Notes under the pieces: generated by a model
Told to the model about the DNA's origin: nothing
Databases searched by the model: none
The model's input: only the letters and a program-made list of their open reading frames with translations
Part shown: positions 44,623 through 53,838 of the stretch, piece after piece
Layout: every line of letters begins with the position of its first letter
Position numbering within the stretch: the first letter of the stretch is position 1
Assembly (NCBI GenBank): GCA_017399305.1
Contig: JAFQDK010000009.1
Span: 186,001 to 250,000 of the forward strand
DNA length: 64,000 nucleotides
Source of the DNA: Clostridia bacterium
GTDB lineage: Bacteria > Bacillota > Clostridia > Oscillospirales > CAG-272
Reading direction: 5' to 3'
Position numbers and translations under genes: made by a program

Positions 44623-47600
44623 ATGATTTTTTTGAAAAAGTTGGTGATGTCATTGCTTATGTCTGCTATTCTTTGCGGTAGTGCTTTTGCGGCTGAAAAT
44701 ATTGTTTATGTAAATGCAGATACAGGAAGCGATGAAAATACAGGCGGTAAGGATGCTCCTTTCGCTACTCTTGAAAAGGCGGTTTCTTTCTTTGACGGAA
44801 CAAATGGCGGCGGTATAGTTGTATGCTCGTCGCTTGATTTTGCCGATGCGGCAGAGATTGCGTGCGATTGCAGCGGGAATATAACTATAACCTCAAATTC
44901 CGGTGTGCAGCTTAATTTTGCAGGTAAATTCTATATCAATGCGCCTGTTGCATTTGAAAATATAAAGCTTAATTTTACTGCCAATGTTCCGATGCTTTTC
45001 TGCGAGGGTAATAACGTTACATTCGGTGAAGGCGTTACAACTTCATATGTAAGCACCGCTCCCATAATTCACGGCGGAACATATGGCGGTAAGAGCGGAA
45101 TGACAAAGGCGAAGATGCACTTTACCGATTATGCATTAAGCGTAAAAAGCGGCACATGGTACTATGTCAAGGGTGGCTCCTACCGCGACAGTGAGGGACA
45201 ACCGGTAGGCACGCTTGAAAATGTTACCGTTAATATTCTGGGCGGAGCTTTTTTGTCAAAGAAAACAGGAGTCTCCGACAATGCGGTGATTTCTCCTATC
45301 GGCTTTGACGCGCTCAGAGGAGATGCAACGCTCAATATTTCCGGAGGCACGTTCAGCGGTTGCTCAATAGTCGGTGTTGCACGTCCCGGATACAATTCCA
45401 CCACTTCAAACAACCAGTATATAAAGGGTAATATCTGCATAAATGTCACAGGTGGTACGTTCAGCGGCGGCGACATCCGCGCGGTTCAGGATCCTGTTGC
45501 AAGTAAGATTGACGGAGACTTTTATGTGACAATAAGCGGCGGAAGCTTTACAAGCTTTTCCGGTGTTGACGGCGAGTGCGTAAACGGACTCGCTATTGCA
45601 GATGTGAAAAGCGGCATTGCAACAAAGAATGTTGATACTCTTGTAACTGTTTCATCGAGTGGCTCTGCAACAGTTACAAACGGTGGTGTTATTCGCATAA
45701 AAGGAACGGTCAACAGTTCAAAACTTAAGGTTTCGGGTGATAAAAAGGTAATTATTGAGGGTGTGGATTCCTCGGCTTCAATAGTGATAGATAAGGTATG
45801 GTATGTCGGCTCAGATACCGAGATACGCAATGTTGCCCTAAACAGTACAACTGCAGGTGTTATAAGTTGCTCAGACGGCAAAATCCTCATAGGTGATGGC
45901 GTTAACGGCAGCGGAGTTGCAATTAAAAACTTTACCGATGGAGTTGTTTGCTCAGGTAATTTTGAATACCTTAAAGGCGCAAGAGAAAAGAGTGTGAAGC
46001 TACATATCGACGGCGCTACGGTAAACGGCGATGTTGTTGCAGTTGCAAATGAGTGTAAGGAAAACGGATATGTGCTTTTTACAAGCGGCAGTGTCGGAGG
46101 TAATATTTACGCATTTGAGTATTCGGGTAACGAAGGTGCAGTGCATGTTTTCGCTGACGGATTTACAGGTAAGGTAGGCGCAGCAAAATATCCTACCGAA
46201 AAATGCGTAGAGGTGTTCGGCGCAGTTGCACCGAGTGGCGCAAGAATTGATTATTCCGGTTGTGTAAAATACGTTGCACCGGCTGATGCAGTGTTTGTAA
46301 GTTATGGTGCACACGGTGACGGCACGTCACCTTTGTCTCCGCTCGGCAGTCTTTCTGAGGCGGTAGAGAATGCAAACGGCAAAACCGTAGTTATATGCAG
46401 TCCGTATTATATCAAATCAACTGCGGTGCTTCCCGCGTCAAACAAAAAAACCGTTATTACGTCAAAGTACATGGGACTTGACTATCGCGATTTTTACGAT
46501 GCGTGCATTGAGCTTTCGCAGGGGCTTCGCATTTCGAGTGAGACAGTATTTGAAAATGTTGATTTCCTTGCGTTTGAGAAGTATACCTTCGTCAGTGCAG
46601 AGGGGCATCCGCTCACGATTGGCGAGGGCGTTGACTGCAGAATTTTTGAGGGCAAGCGAGTTGAGGATTATCCCTCGCTTGTGGGTGCAAGCCATGAAAA
46701 AACCGAGAAGATATCCTCTGTTGACCTCACGGTGCAAAGCGGCAGATGGGGTATTCTTTCTGGCGGAAGCTACCACACCTCCGATACCGATACAAAAAAT
46801 TACACGGTTACGGGCGATATAAATGTAAACATTTTCGGCGGTACGGTCGAGGGCGGTGTGTACCTTTCGGGGCGTGCCAATGTCGGCGGCAATGCTGCAC
46901 TCAATGTTTACGGCGGAACATTCCGCTGCCCGATCTATGCGGCGCACGATACGGATACAACCGTTAGCGGCGATGTGCTTATCAACCTGCAGGGCGGCAT
47001 GTTCTGCGGCGATATTTCGCGCTACGGCGCGGGCAAGAGCTTTACTCTCAACATGGCAGACGGCGACTTTGGCCGCGTGTGCACTGTTGATGTCGGCGGC
47101 GGTGTGCTTAATATCGGTGAGGGTGTTGACCTTGATGCTGAAATTTCTGGTGTAGGACAGTACCAAAATCCCGTGGCAGGCTTTGCAGACCCGTCAGTTG
47201 TTTATCATGACGGCTGGTATTACTATTCTTATGCAAAAACATATCTCGGCAAGGATGCACTCTGGATGGCTAAGGCAGCTAATATCTATGACCTCGGCAA
47301 TGTCCGTCCCAAACTCATCTGGGCAGAGGCACTCAGCGACAGCGAAACCAGAGTAAAATCAATCTGGGCGCCCCAGCTTTACTTTCTTGAGGGTAATTGG
47401 TATCTCTACGCGACTTGCGACGTGGGACTGCCCACCGAGATTGTAAACGGCAGAAGAATGCCGACAATATGGAAGGCGAAAACTGATGACCCGTTCGGTG
47501 ACTACGACTTCCTCGGAGTTATGAAAAATGTAGATATGGATGTTTACAGTTACCTCTCTCCGAGGTTTGTTGAGCATAGCGGAAAGCTGTATATGGTCAA

Positions 47601-48408
47601 CGGCGGATTTTTCAGAAAAGCGGATACCGAGGACAAGCATTTGCAGGGCACAATGGTGTCCGAGCTTTCCGACCCTGTTACAATGAAAGGGGCGGCGGTG
47701 CTGATTTCCTCTGCCGATACGGATTATGAAAAGGGAATTATGGAAGGACCGTTCCCGTTTCACTCGCCAAACGGCACTTTATATATAATTTTCGCGGCGG
47801 GACACACAAGAACTGACGAGTATTGCACGGGCATTATGCGCTTTACAGGCGGGGAAAATGACAGTGTTCAAGATGCAAAAAACTGGGTGAAATACGAGGA
47901 GCCTATCCACAAGGTAAGCTATGAAAACGGAGTGTATTCTCCCGGTGCAATGGTTGTAACCACCACTCCTTGCGGCAGTGAATATTTAGCTGTTTATCAT
48001 GCAAAAGAATATCACTATTCCGCATATACCATGCGTAGGCTGTATGTACAAAAACTATCGTTTGTTGACGATTTTCCTGTAGTAGATGAGCCACAGCCTA
48101 CTGATACGGTGTTTGAACTTGAGCTTAATACAATGCCTATTTCCAAGCGTATTGCAGGCGCATCAGATATCGGAAGCGCTAATGTGTTGGAGGTGACACC
48201 TCCTGCAGGCGAAACAAGATATGTTAATTACTATCTTCTCGGAGACGTTAACTTTGATGAAAAAATAGACTTTCGCGACGTGCTTCGCGCAATGAAACTC
48301 TTTGCAAACGGCAAGGCGACCGATAGTGAAATAGCGCGTGCAGACTTCAACGGCAACGGTGAAATCGATGCGTCTGATGTGCTTAAGTTGCTTCTTAAAA
48401 TATTGTAA
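44623..48408 (+). CDS. Exported beta-helix / GH43-like protein with dockerin (second copy)
   Basis: 1261 residues. Signal peptide MIFLKKLVMSLLMSAILCGS to about residue 23. Two beta-helix modules open IVYVNADTGSDENTG (26) and AVFVSYGAHGDGTSP (about 555). GH43-like propeller with D856 in GFADPSVVYHDGWYYY, IWAPQLYF, SYLSPRFVE and E1041 in GIMEGPFPFHSPNGTLY. Dockerin (about 1206-1261): GDVNFDEKIDFRDV and DFNGNGEIDASDV. It is collinear with the 26692-30546 product, sharing blocks such as GFDALRGDATLNISGG and RPGYNST, so they are a duplicated pair on opposite strands. Own promoter and terminator. Confidence 0.83.
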   Translation: MIFLKKLVMSLLMSAILCGSAFAAENIVYVNADTGSDENTGGKDAPFATLEKAVSFFDGTNGGGIVVCSSLDFADAAEIACDCSGNITITSNSGVQLNFAGKFYINAPVAFENIKLNFTANVPMLFCEGNNVTFGEGVTTSYVSTAPIIHGGTYGGKSGMTKAKMHFTDYALSVKSGTWYYVKGGSYRDSEGQPVGTLENVTVNILGGAFLSKKTGVSDNAVISPIGFDALRGDATLNISGGTFSGCSIVGVARPGYNSTTSNNQYIKGNICINVTGGTFSGGDIRAVQDPVASKIDGDFYVTISGGSFTSFSGVDGECVNGLAIADVKSGIATKNVDTLVTVSSSGSATVTNGGVIRIKGTVNSSKLKVSGDKKVIIEGVDSSASIVIDKVWYVGSDTEIRNVALNSTTAGVISCSDGKILIGDGVNGSGVAIKNFTDGVVCSGNFEYLKGAREKSVKLHIDGATVNGDVVAVANECKENGYVLFTSGSVGGNIYAFEYSGNEGAVHVFADGFTGKVGAAKYPTEKCVEVFGAVAPSGARIDYSGCVKYVAPADAVFVSYGAHGDGTSPLSPLGSLSEAVENANGKTVVICSPYYIKSTAVLPASNKKTVITSKYMGLDYRDFYDACIELSQGLRISSETVFENVDFLAFEKYTFVSAEGHPLTIGEGVDCRIFEGKRVEDYPSLVGASHEKTEKISSVDLTVQSGRWGILSGGSYHTSDTDTKNYTVTGDINVNIFGGTVEGGVYLSGRANVGGNAALNVYGGTFRCPIYAAHDTDTTVSGDVLINLQGGMFCGDISRYGAGKSFTLNMADGDFGRVCTVDVGGGVLNIGEGVDLDAEISGVGQYQNPVAGFADPSVVYHDGWYYYSYAKTYLGKDALWMAKAANIYDLGNVRPKLIWAEALSDSETRVKSIWAPQLYFLEGNWYLYATCDVGLPTEIVNGRRMPTIWKAKTDDPFGDYDFLGVMKNVDMDVYSYLSPRFVEHSGKLYMVNGGFFRKADTEDKHLQGTMVSELSDPVTMKGAAVLISSADTDYEKGIMEGPFPFHSPNGTLYIIFAAGHTRTDEYCTGIMRFTGGENDSVQDAKNWVKYEEPIHKVSYENGVYSPGAMVVTTTPCGSEYLAVYHAKEYHYSAYTMRRLYVQKLSFVDDFPVVDEPQPTDTVFELELNTMPISKRIAGASDIGSANVLEVTPPAGETRYVNYYLLGDVNFDEKIDFRDVLRAMKLFANGKATDSEIARADFNGNGEIDASDVLKLLLKIL

Positions 48409-48415
48409 AAATCAA

Positions 48416-48450
48416 ACTCTCCTGCGGAATTAACGCAGGAGAGTTTTTTC
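48416..48450. terminator. Bidirectional terminator
   Basis: ACTCTCCTGCG (48416-48426), loop of seven, CGCAGGAGAGT (48434-48444) and a T run; the stop codon of the convergent TauE-like gene lies in the loop. Confidence 0.9.
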
Positions 48451-48795
48451 TTTTCTTCCCGAAAGCAGTGAGCTGCTTCCGGTGGCGATAAGAACTGCGG
48501 CAAAAATTTTCCTCAGCAGTTCTCCGCTTAGTGATTGTGCTATGGATGCGCCGAAAATGCATCCTACAGAACCGAAAGCGCATAGAAAGAAAAGCCGCTT
48601 GACAGGAAGCTTTCTTGCTCTTATGTGTATCAGCATTGCCGACGCTGTGGCAAATATGAAAAAGTAAAGGTTAAGTCCCTGCGCTGCAAGCTGATCATAG
48701 CCGGCGAGCATGGTTAGATATACTATAAATATACCGCCGCTGCCAACTCCCATTCCGCATAGCATGGCGGTGAAAAATGTTGCAAATATCATCAT
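48430..48795 (-). CDS. TauE/SafE-family transporter, C-terminal half
   Basis: 121 residues with about four membrane helices. It starts MMIFATFFTAMLCGMGVGSGG; the GMGVGSGGIFIV stretch is the Gly-rich motif that opens each TauE/SafE half, followed by AAQGLNLYFFIFATASAML. A full TauE/SafE protein (about 250 residues, eight helices) exports sulfite, sulfoacetate or related anions. Here the protein is split: this gene's ATG directly follows the stop codon of the preceding half (TAA-ATG). Confidence 0.82.
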   Translation of the reverse strand: MMIFATFFTAMLCGMGVGSGGIFIVYLTMLAGYDQLAAQGLNLYFFIFATASAMLIHIRARKLPVKRLFFLCAFGSVGCIFGASIAQSLSGELLRKIFAAVLIATGSSSLLSGRKEKTLLR

Positions 48796-49170
48796 TTACC
48801 TCACAAGCATTAGTATTCCACTGATGATAATAACTATTGCAAACAGCTTTTTTACTGCGGCGGTAGATATTCTCTTGAGTAGCAGTGCGCCTGTGATTCC
48901 GCCAAGCGCGGCAGGTACACACACTCGCATGATGCTTTCATATGAGAGCGCATTGTTGCCCTTATAGAAAAACAGCGATACAAGGCAAAAGAACATGACC
49001 GCCATTGAAGATACAATAAGGTTTTCTTTTGCACCTCTGCCATATAGAGCGCCAAGCGTGAAGTATAGTATTATTCCGCCGCCTGCACCGAGGAGTCCGT
49101 TTAAAAAGCCTGCACCTATTGCGCCGATACAAAGTAACAGCATTTCTCGCTTTGATGAAACTTTTTGCAT
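48796..49170 (-). CDS. TauE/SafE-family transporter, N-terminal half
   Basis: 124 residues with about four membrane helices. LLCIGAIGAGFLNGLLGAGGGIILYF carries the Gly-rich family motif (GLLGAGGG); AKENLIVSSMAVMFFCLVSL and VPAALGGITGALLLKRI follow as in intact TauE/SafE proteins. The stop codon is one base before the ATG of the second half, so both are made from one message and presumably assemble. The second half has its own start codon and GTGAGG site, which argues for a true two-gene form rather than a nonsense mutation. Substrate unknown. A ribosome site AAGGAG precedes the ATG. Confidence 0.82.
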   Translation of the reverse strand: MQKVSSKREMLLLCIGAIGAGFLNGLLGAGGGIILYFTLGALYGRGAKENLIVSSMAVMFFCLVSLFFYKGNNALSYESIMRVCVPAALGGITGALLLKRISTAAVKKLFAIVIIISGILMLVR

Positions 49171-49220
49171 ATATTCTCCTTTAAGTAAGCTTATTTAATT
49201 TATTTATATATATAATAAAT

Positions 49221-49249
49221 ACTTGAAATCCAAGTAAAAATCTGTTATC
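49221..49249 (+). promoter_or_regulatory. Promoter of the ftsK operon
   Basis: TTGAAA (49221-49226), 17-base spacer, TATCAT (49244-49249), about 60 bases before the ftsK ATG. Confidence 0.6.
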
Positions 49250-49308
49250 ATATATTTTAGGGTAATTTGCCTTTTTAATGACTTAGCTTTCACGAAAGAG
49301 GAATATAC

Positions 49309-51966
49309 ATGGCGGAAAAGAAAAAACAGACAAACAGCCGTAGCTCAAATGCAACTGCAAAGAAGTCTGCAACGAAAAAAGAAACGGGAAAACCTGCAGA
49401 GAAAAAACAGGCAGAACCGCATGAAAATGTAAAATTGCGACGCGATGAAAATTCTATTTTACATCGTATGTTGCCTTGCGTGTTTGTAGTATGTGCAGTT
49501 TTGCTTGCGGTATGCTTTATTTTTCATGATGGCACCGTTGGCGAGGCTATCTACAATACATTTTTCGGATTGTTTGGACTTACCAGCATTCTTATCCCTG
49601 TTTTACTTTGCTATTTTGCATGGAACTGGCGCAAGTGGGTTGCCGAGTATCAGCAGACATTGAAATGCATTTTTGCTTGTATCTGCGTGCTTTTCAGCGG
49701 TGCGCTTGTGCAGATAATACTCATCGCGGCGACAGGTGGCGAAACAAGTGCACACAATGTGGGATTCGTCAAGCTGTTCGGACAGGGCATTGACTTTATC
49801 GGCGGCGGTGCGCTTGGTGGTATTGTCGGTATCGGACTTTACAAGGCATTTGCGGCAGCAGCCGGAATAATTCTCGCTTCTGCGGTGCTCTTTGTATTTG
49901 GAATTTTCCTTTTCGGAATTACGCCGAAAGATATTTGGATAAACATCAAGTATAACATGAAGATGCGCGCAGAGCGCCGCCGTGAGGCAGAGCGTATCGC
50001 TGCTGAGCGTGATCGCGAGTTTGAATACGAAACCGAGGAAAGTGACGGTATCGCTGTCCCTCCCGAGCCGGAACCATTTGATGCAACTCAGCCGTATGAA
50101 ACTGCGGTTCCGAACCCTGATTTTGATATGAACTTTTCTGATGATGAATTCGCTACAAAGGAGTCGCCTGCCGTTAAGGAAAAATCTGTGGCAGAAGCTG
50201 TTGTGGATTCGTATGAGCCTGAAGAAGAACCTGAAAACGGCGCAACTCCTATAGAAAACGCAATTGCTGAGGGCGCGTCTGTTTATACCGAAAATGGCGA
50301 AATAGATCTCCGCGCCATTTTCGTTGACGAAGACCCCGATGAGGATGTAGAGGTCGGCGCAGTCGATATCAGTGACGCACTTGAAGAGGGCGTTGAGGTT
50401 GCAGAATCTCTCCCTGTATCAAAGACGGATATGGGCGAGGAGGGCGAGCTCGTTGAAAAGCCAAAGCCCAAGGTTGAAAAGCCTGTATATCATTTTCCGT
50501 CAATCACATTGCTCTCAAAGCCGGAGCAGAAGAAAAACGAGGATGTCGGATCCGAGCTTCGCGCCAATGCGCAGAAGCTTGTTGAAACTCTCCGTTCTTT
50601 CCGTGTTAATGTAACTATTTCAAGCGTATCGCGCGGACCTACGATAACACGTTATGAGCTTATTCCTGAGGCAGGAACAAGAGTGCGTGCAATCGCAAAT
50701 CTTGTTGACGATATTTCTCTTGCGCTTGCAACCTCGGGTATCAGAATCGAAGCTCCGATCCCCGGTAAAGCTGCAGTTGGCATTGAGGTTCCTAATAGAG
50801 TTGTTTCTACCGTTACACTTCGTGAGCTTATCGAGAACCCTGCTTTTGCCGAGGCGAAAAGCAAGCTTACCGTCTGCCTTGGTAAAGACGTTGGCGGTAC
50901 TCCAATTATGTTTGATATCGCAAAGATGCCCCACTTGCTTATTGCAGGTGCAACAGGTATGGGTAAGTCTGTGTGTATCAACTCTATCATCGCAAGTATT
51001 TTGTATAAAGCGACACCCGATGAGGTAAAGCTTATACTTATAGACCCTAAAAAGGTTGAGTTTAATATTTACAACGGTATTCCGCACTTGCAGATTCCTG
51101 TTGTAAGTGAGCCTAAAAAGGCTGCCGGTGCACTTCACTGGGCGGTGACCGAAATGGAGCGCCGCTATGAGCTTATTGAGGAAGTTGGCGCACGAAAGAT
51201 TGAAACTTACAACGAGATTGCAAGAAAGCGCGGTATGGAAGTTTTGCCTTATACCGTTATTATCATCGACGAGCTTGCCGACCTTATGATGACCGCTCCC
51301 GATGCGGTAGAAGATTCTATTTGCCGACTTGCGCAAAAAGCACGTGCGGCAGGTATGCATATCATCATCGGTACACAGCGTCCTTCTGTCGACGTCATCA
51401 CCGGTCTTATCAAGGCAAACATTCCTTCACGTATCGCATTTACCGTTGCATCCCAGGTTGACTCGCGTACTATTATTGACATTGCCGGTGCAGAAAAGCT
51501 TATCGGCCGCGGTGATATGCTTTATTATCCTGTTGGACTTTCAAAGCCTATGCGTGCGCAGGGCGCATTTATCAGTGAAGACGAGGTTGAAAAGATAACC
51601 GAGTTCGTTAAGCAGAGTGTTGGCGAAACAGAATATGACTCCGATATTATGGAGAGCATTGAGCGTGAGGCACAGGCTATCGGTCAGACCCAGAAGAAGG
51701 GCAGCGGAGAAGCAATGGCAGATGATGGTGCCGGCGATCCCAAGCTTCGTGATGCACTTGAGATAGCAACCGACCTTGGCAAGATTTCAACATCGCTTCT
51801 TCAGCGTAAGCTTTCTATCGGCTATGGTCGCGCCGCAAAGATAATTGATATTATGGAAGCGCGCGGATTTGTAAGCGCACCTGAGGGACAAAAGCCCCGT
51901 GAGGTGCTCATCACAAAGACACAGTTCAGAGAAATGGTCGTTTCCGGCGACGAGAGGATAAACTAA
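49309..51966 (+). CDS. ftsK: FtsK/SpoIIIE-family DNA translocase
   Basis: 885 residues. Lys-rich N-terminus, four membrane helices (about 58-190), an acidic Glu/Pro-rich linker (about 225-420) and the motor domain. Walker A AGATGMGKSVC has K553, Walker B IIIDELADLMM, then GTQRPSVDVITGLIKANIPSR and GRGDMLYYPVG. The C-terminal gamma winged helix (LQRKLSIGYGRAAKIIDIMEARGFV) reads KOPS/SRS-like sequences. It pumps chromosomal DNA through the division or sporulation septum. Spore formers may have more than one paralogue, so ftsK versus spoIIIE is not settled. First gene of an eight-gene unit; stop overlaps the tmk start by one base. Confidence 0.93.
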   Translation: MAEKKKQTNSRSSNATAKKSATKKETGKPAEKKQAEPHENVKLRRDENSILHRMLPCVFVVCAVLLAVCFIFHDGTVGEAIYNTFFGLFGLTSILIPVLLCYFAWNWRKWVAEYQQTLKCIFACICVLFSGALVQIILIAATGGETSAHNVGFVKLFGQGIDFIGGGALGGIVGIGLYKAFAAAAGIILASAVLFVFGIFLFGITPKDIWINIKYNMKMRAERRREAERIAAERDREFEYETEESDGIAVPPEPEPFDATQPYETAVPNPDFDMNFSDDEFATKESPAVKEKSVAEAVVDSYEPEEEPENGATPIENAIAEGASVYTENGEIDLRAIFVDEDPDEDVEVGAVDISDALEEGVEVAESLPVSKTDMGEEGELVEKPKPKVEKPVYHFPSITLLSKPEQKKNEDVGSELRANAQKLVETLRSFRVNVTISSVSRGPTITRYELIPEAGTRVRAIANLVDDISLALATSGIRIEAPIPGKAAVGIEVPNRVVSTVTLRELIENPAFAEAKSKLTVCLGKDVGGTPIMFDIAKMPHLLIAGATGMGKSVCINSIIASILYKATPDEVKLILIDPKKVEFNIYNGIPHLQIPVVSEPKKAAGALHWAVTEMERRYELIEEVGARKIETYNEIARKRGMEVLPYTVIIIDELADLMMTAPDAVEDSICRLAQKARAAGMHIIIGTQRPSVDVITGLIKANIPSRIAFTVASQVDSRTIIDIAGAEKLIGRGDMLYYPVGLSKPMRAQGAFISEDEVEKITEFVKQSVGETEYDSDIMESIEREAQAIGQTQKKGSGEAMADDGAGDPKLRDALEIATDLGKISTSLLQRKLSIGYGRAAKIIDIMEARGFVSAPEGQKPREVLITKTQFREMVVSGDERIN

Positions 51967-52613
51967 TGGCAGTTCTTATTTCAATTGACGGTCTTGACGG
52001 CAGCGGCAAGGGCACACAGAGCGACATTCTGTGCGAACGCTTGAACGCTCTTGGTAAACGTGCCAAGGTGCTGAGCTTTCCTATGTACGAAAAGCCCTCA
52101 TGTTTCGCTGTAGAGATGTATCTCGGAGGCGGACTTGGCGGTAATCCTTCAGATACAAATGCATATGCTGCATCCACATTTTTTGCGGTGGACAGGTATA
52201 TCAGCTACCGCACAGAGTGGAAAAAGGATACCGAGGAATATGACTATATCATTTTCAACAGATATGTAAGTGCTAATGCGGTTCACCAGCTTTCAAAGCT
52301 TCCGAGGGAAGAATGGGAAAGTTTTCTTTCATGGCTCTGGGATTATGAATTTGAAAAGCTTGGTCTTCCGAAGCCTGATATGACGATATATCTGCTTGTG
52401 CCGCCTGAGGTTTCAATGGGACTTGTGGATAAGCGCGGCGCTAAAAAAGACATTCATGAGCTTGACGGCGAGTATATGCAGAAATGCTTTGAGGCTGGCA
52501 AGTATGCCGCAGACCGACTTGGTTTTGTCAAGATAGATTGCTGTGACGGCGGAAGTCTTCGCACGATAGAGTCTATCGCCGATGAAATTCAGGAAAAGGT
52601 AAAGAAGCTTTGA
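51966..52613 (+). CDS. tmk: Thymidylate kinase-like protein
   Basis: 215 residues. P-loop IDGLDGSGKGTQSD (8-21) with GKGT instead of the usual GKST, DRY motif in FFAVDRYISYRTE, FNRYVSANAVHQ, and DKRGAKKDIHE in the lid region. Thymidylate kinase phosphorylates dTMP to dTDP. The divergent P-loop and insertions leave some doubt, but nucleoside-monophosphate kinase of the Tmk family is the best fit. Translationally coupled to ftsK and overlapping the next gene by four bases. Confidence 0.84.
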   Translation: MAVLISIDGLDGSGKGTQSDILCERLNALGKRAKVLSFPMYEKPSCFAVEMYLGGGLGGNPSDTNAYAASTFFAVDRYISYRTEWKKDTEEYDYIIFNRYVSANAVHQLSKLPREEWESFLSWLWDYEFEKLGLPKPDMTIYLLVPPEVSMGLVDKRGAKKDIHELDGEYMQKCFEAGKYAADRLGFVKIDCCDGGSLRTIESIADEIQEKVKKL

Positions 52614-53287
52614 CACGTTTTTTAAAGGTTGGCGTTGACCTCGATGCAGAAAAGGCGTTTCAACTGCACAATACTTGCTTTGGCGATGAAAGAGAGTGGT
52701 TCGATGCTTTCCTTTCGGCGGCAGAAGGGCAGGGGTATCTTGCGTTTTGCGAAAGCGGCGATTATGTCGGTGGAATGTTTTTACTTGATGCGTTTTTTGA
52801 CGGCTACAGGGGAAAATATGTTTATGCACTCGGTGTGCATCCAAATTTTCGCGGGCGCGGTATAGCCAAGGAATTGCTTGAGGCGGCAAAATCACTTTCA
52901 GATGATTTTACGCTTATCTGTGCTGCGGATAAAAAGCTTGCCGCTACTTATGAAAAGTATGGCTTTGACTGCTATGTCGGCGGTACTGTCAGGGCAGGGG
53001 ACGCGCTCGGTGCAGAAATGGATACTTCGCTATACAAAACTACTTGTAGCTATGAGGATATTCGCCACGGATTGCTTTTGAATAAAAAACTCTTTGAGTT
53101 TGCCCTTGGTGGGAGCTGTTGCGCTACTCTTTACACAAACGGCGACAGCATTATCGCAAGCAGTGCGGCGGGTGTCTATGCCGCATATGGCGTTGAACCG
53201 CGAGTTTTGCAAAAAGCCCAGCTTTATTTAAAAAAAGATATTGATTTAAACGGCGCTATCGCCGATTTGATACTTGAAACAGTATAG
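52610..53287 (+). CDS. GNAT-family acetyltransferase
   Basis: 225 residues from a TTG at 52610 (TTGA overlap with the preceding stop, AGGAAAAGG upstream). The acetyl-CoA pyrophosphate loop is VHPNFRGRGIAKELLEAA (about 83-100), and YEKYGF marks the final strand. The C-terminal 90 residues (ATLYTNGDSIIASSAAG) form an extra domain of the kind seen in two-domain GNATs. Substrate unknown. Confidence 0.85.
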   Translation: MTRFLKVGVDLDAEKAFQLHNTCFGDEREWFDAFLSAAEGQGYLAFCESGDYVGGMFLLDAFFDGYRGKYVYALGVHPNFRGRGIAKELLEAAKSLSDDFTLICAADKKLAATYEKYGFDCYVGGTVRAGDALGAEMDTSLYKTTCSYEDIRHGLLLNKKLFEFALGGSCCATLYTNGDSIIASSAAGVYAAYGVEPRVLQKAQLYLKKDIDLNGAIADLILETV

Positions 53288-53298
53288 GAGATAACACC

Positions 53299-53838
53299 AT
53301 GGTATATTTCTTTTTGGCAGACGGATTTGAAGAAATAGAAGCGCTTTGTCCGCTTGACCTTTGCAGACGCGCAGGGATAGAGGCAAAGACTGTCAGCATC
53401 ACAGACAAAAACACTGTGACAGGGTCACATGGTATAACCGTTGTTGCTGACCTAAACGTAAAGGACACACTGCATGATTTTGATATGATGGTGTTGCCGG
53501 GGGGCATGCCCGGCACTACCAACCTTGGCGAGTCTACACTTGTTGAAAAATGCATTCTTACCGCCCTTGAAAAGGACGCATATATTGCGGCTATCTGTGC
53601 CGCACCGATGATTCTCGGCAAGCGCGGACTTCTTCGCGGTAGAGAAGCGATCTGCTTTCCGGGATTTGAGCAGTATCTTGATGGTGCAACCGTATCGGAT
53701 AAAAAGATAGTGCTTGACGGCAAGATGCTTACCGGTGCAGGCATGGGGGTTTCCCATGATTTCGGTTTGAAAATTGTTGAGATCTTCAAAGGAAAGGAAG
53801 TTGCAGACAAGCTCTGCAGCTCGGTATTGTATAGATGA
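53299..53838 (+). CDS. DJ-1/PfpI-family protein (YajL/ThiJ-like)
   Basis: 179 residues. FLADGFEEIEA (with E15-region acid), VLPGGMPGTTNL, and the nucleophile elbow AAICAAPMILGKRGLL with Cys100, then the closing ATVSDKKIVLDGKMLTGAGMG. Members protect against glyoxal damage or act as chaperones or deglycases; which applies is unclear. It overlaps the next gene by four bases. Confidence 0.92.
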   Translation: MVYFFLADGFEEIEALCPLDLCRRAGIEAKTVSITDKNTVTGSHGITVVADLNVKDTLHDFDMMVLPGGMPGTTNLGESTLVEKCILTALEKDAYIAAICAAPMILGKRGLLRGREAICFPGFEQYLDGATVSDKKIVLDGKMLTGAGMGVSHDFGLKIVEIFKGKEVADKLCSSVLYR

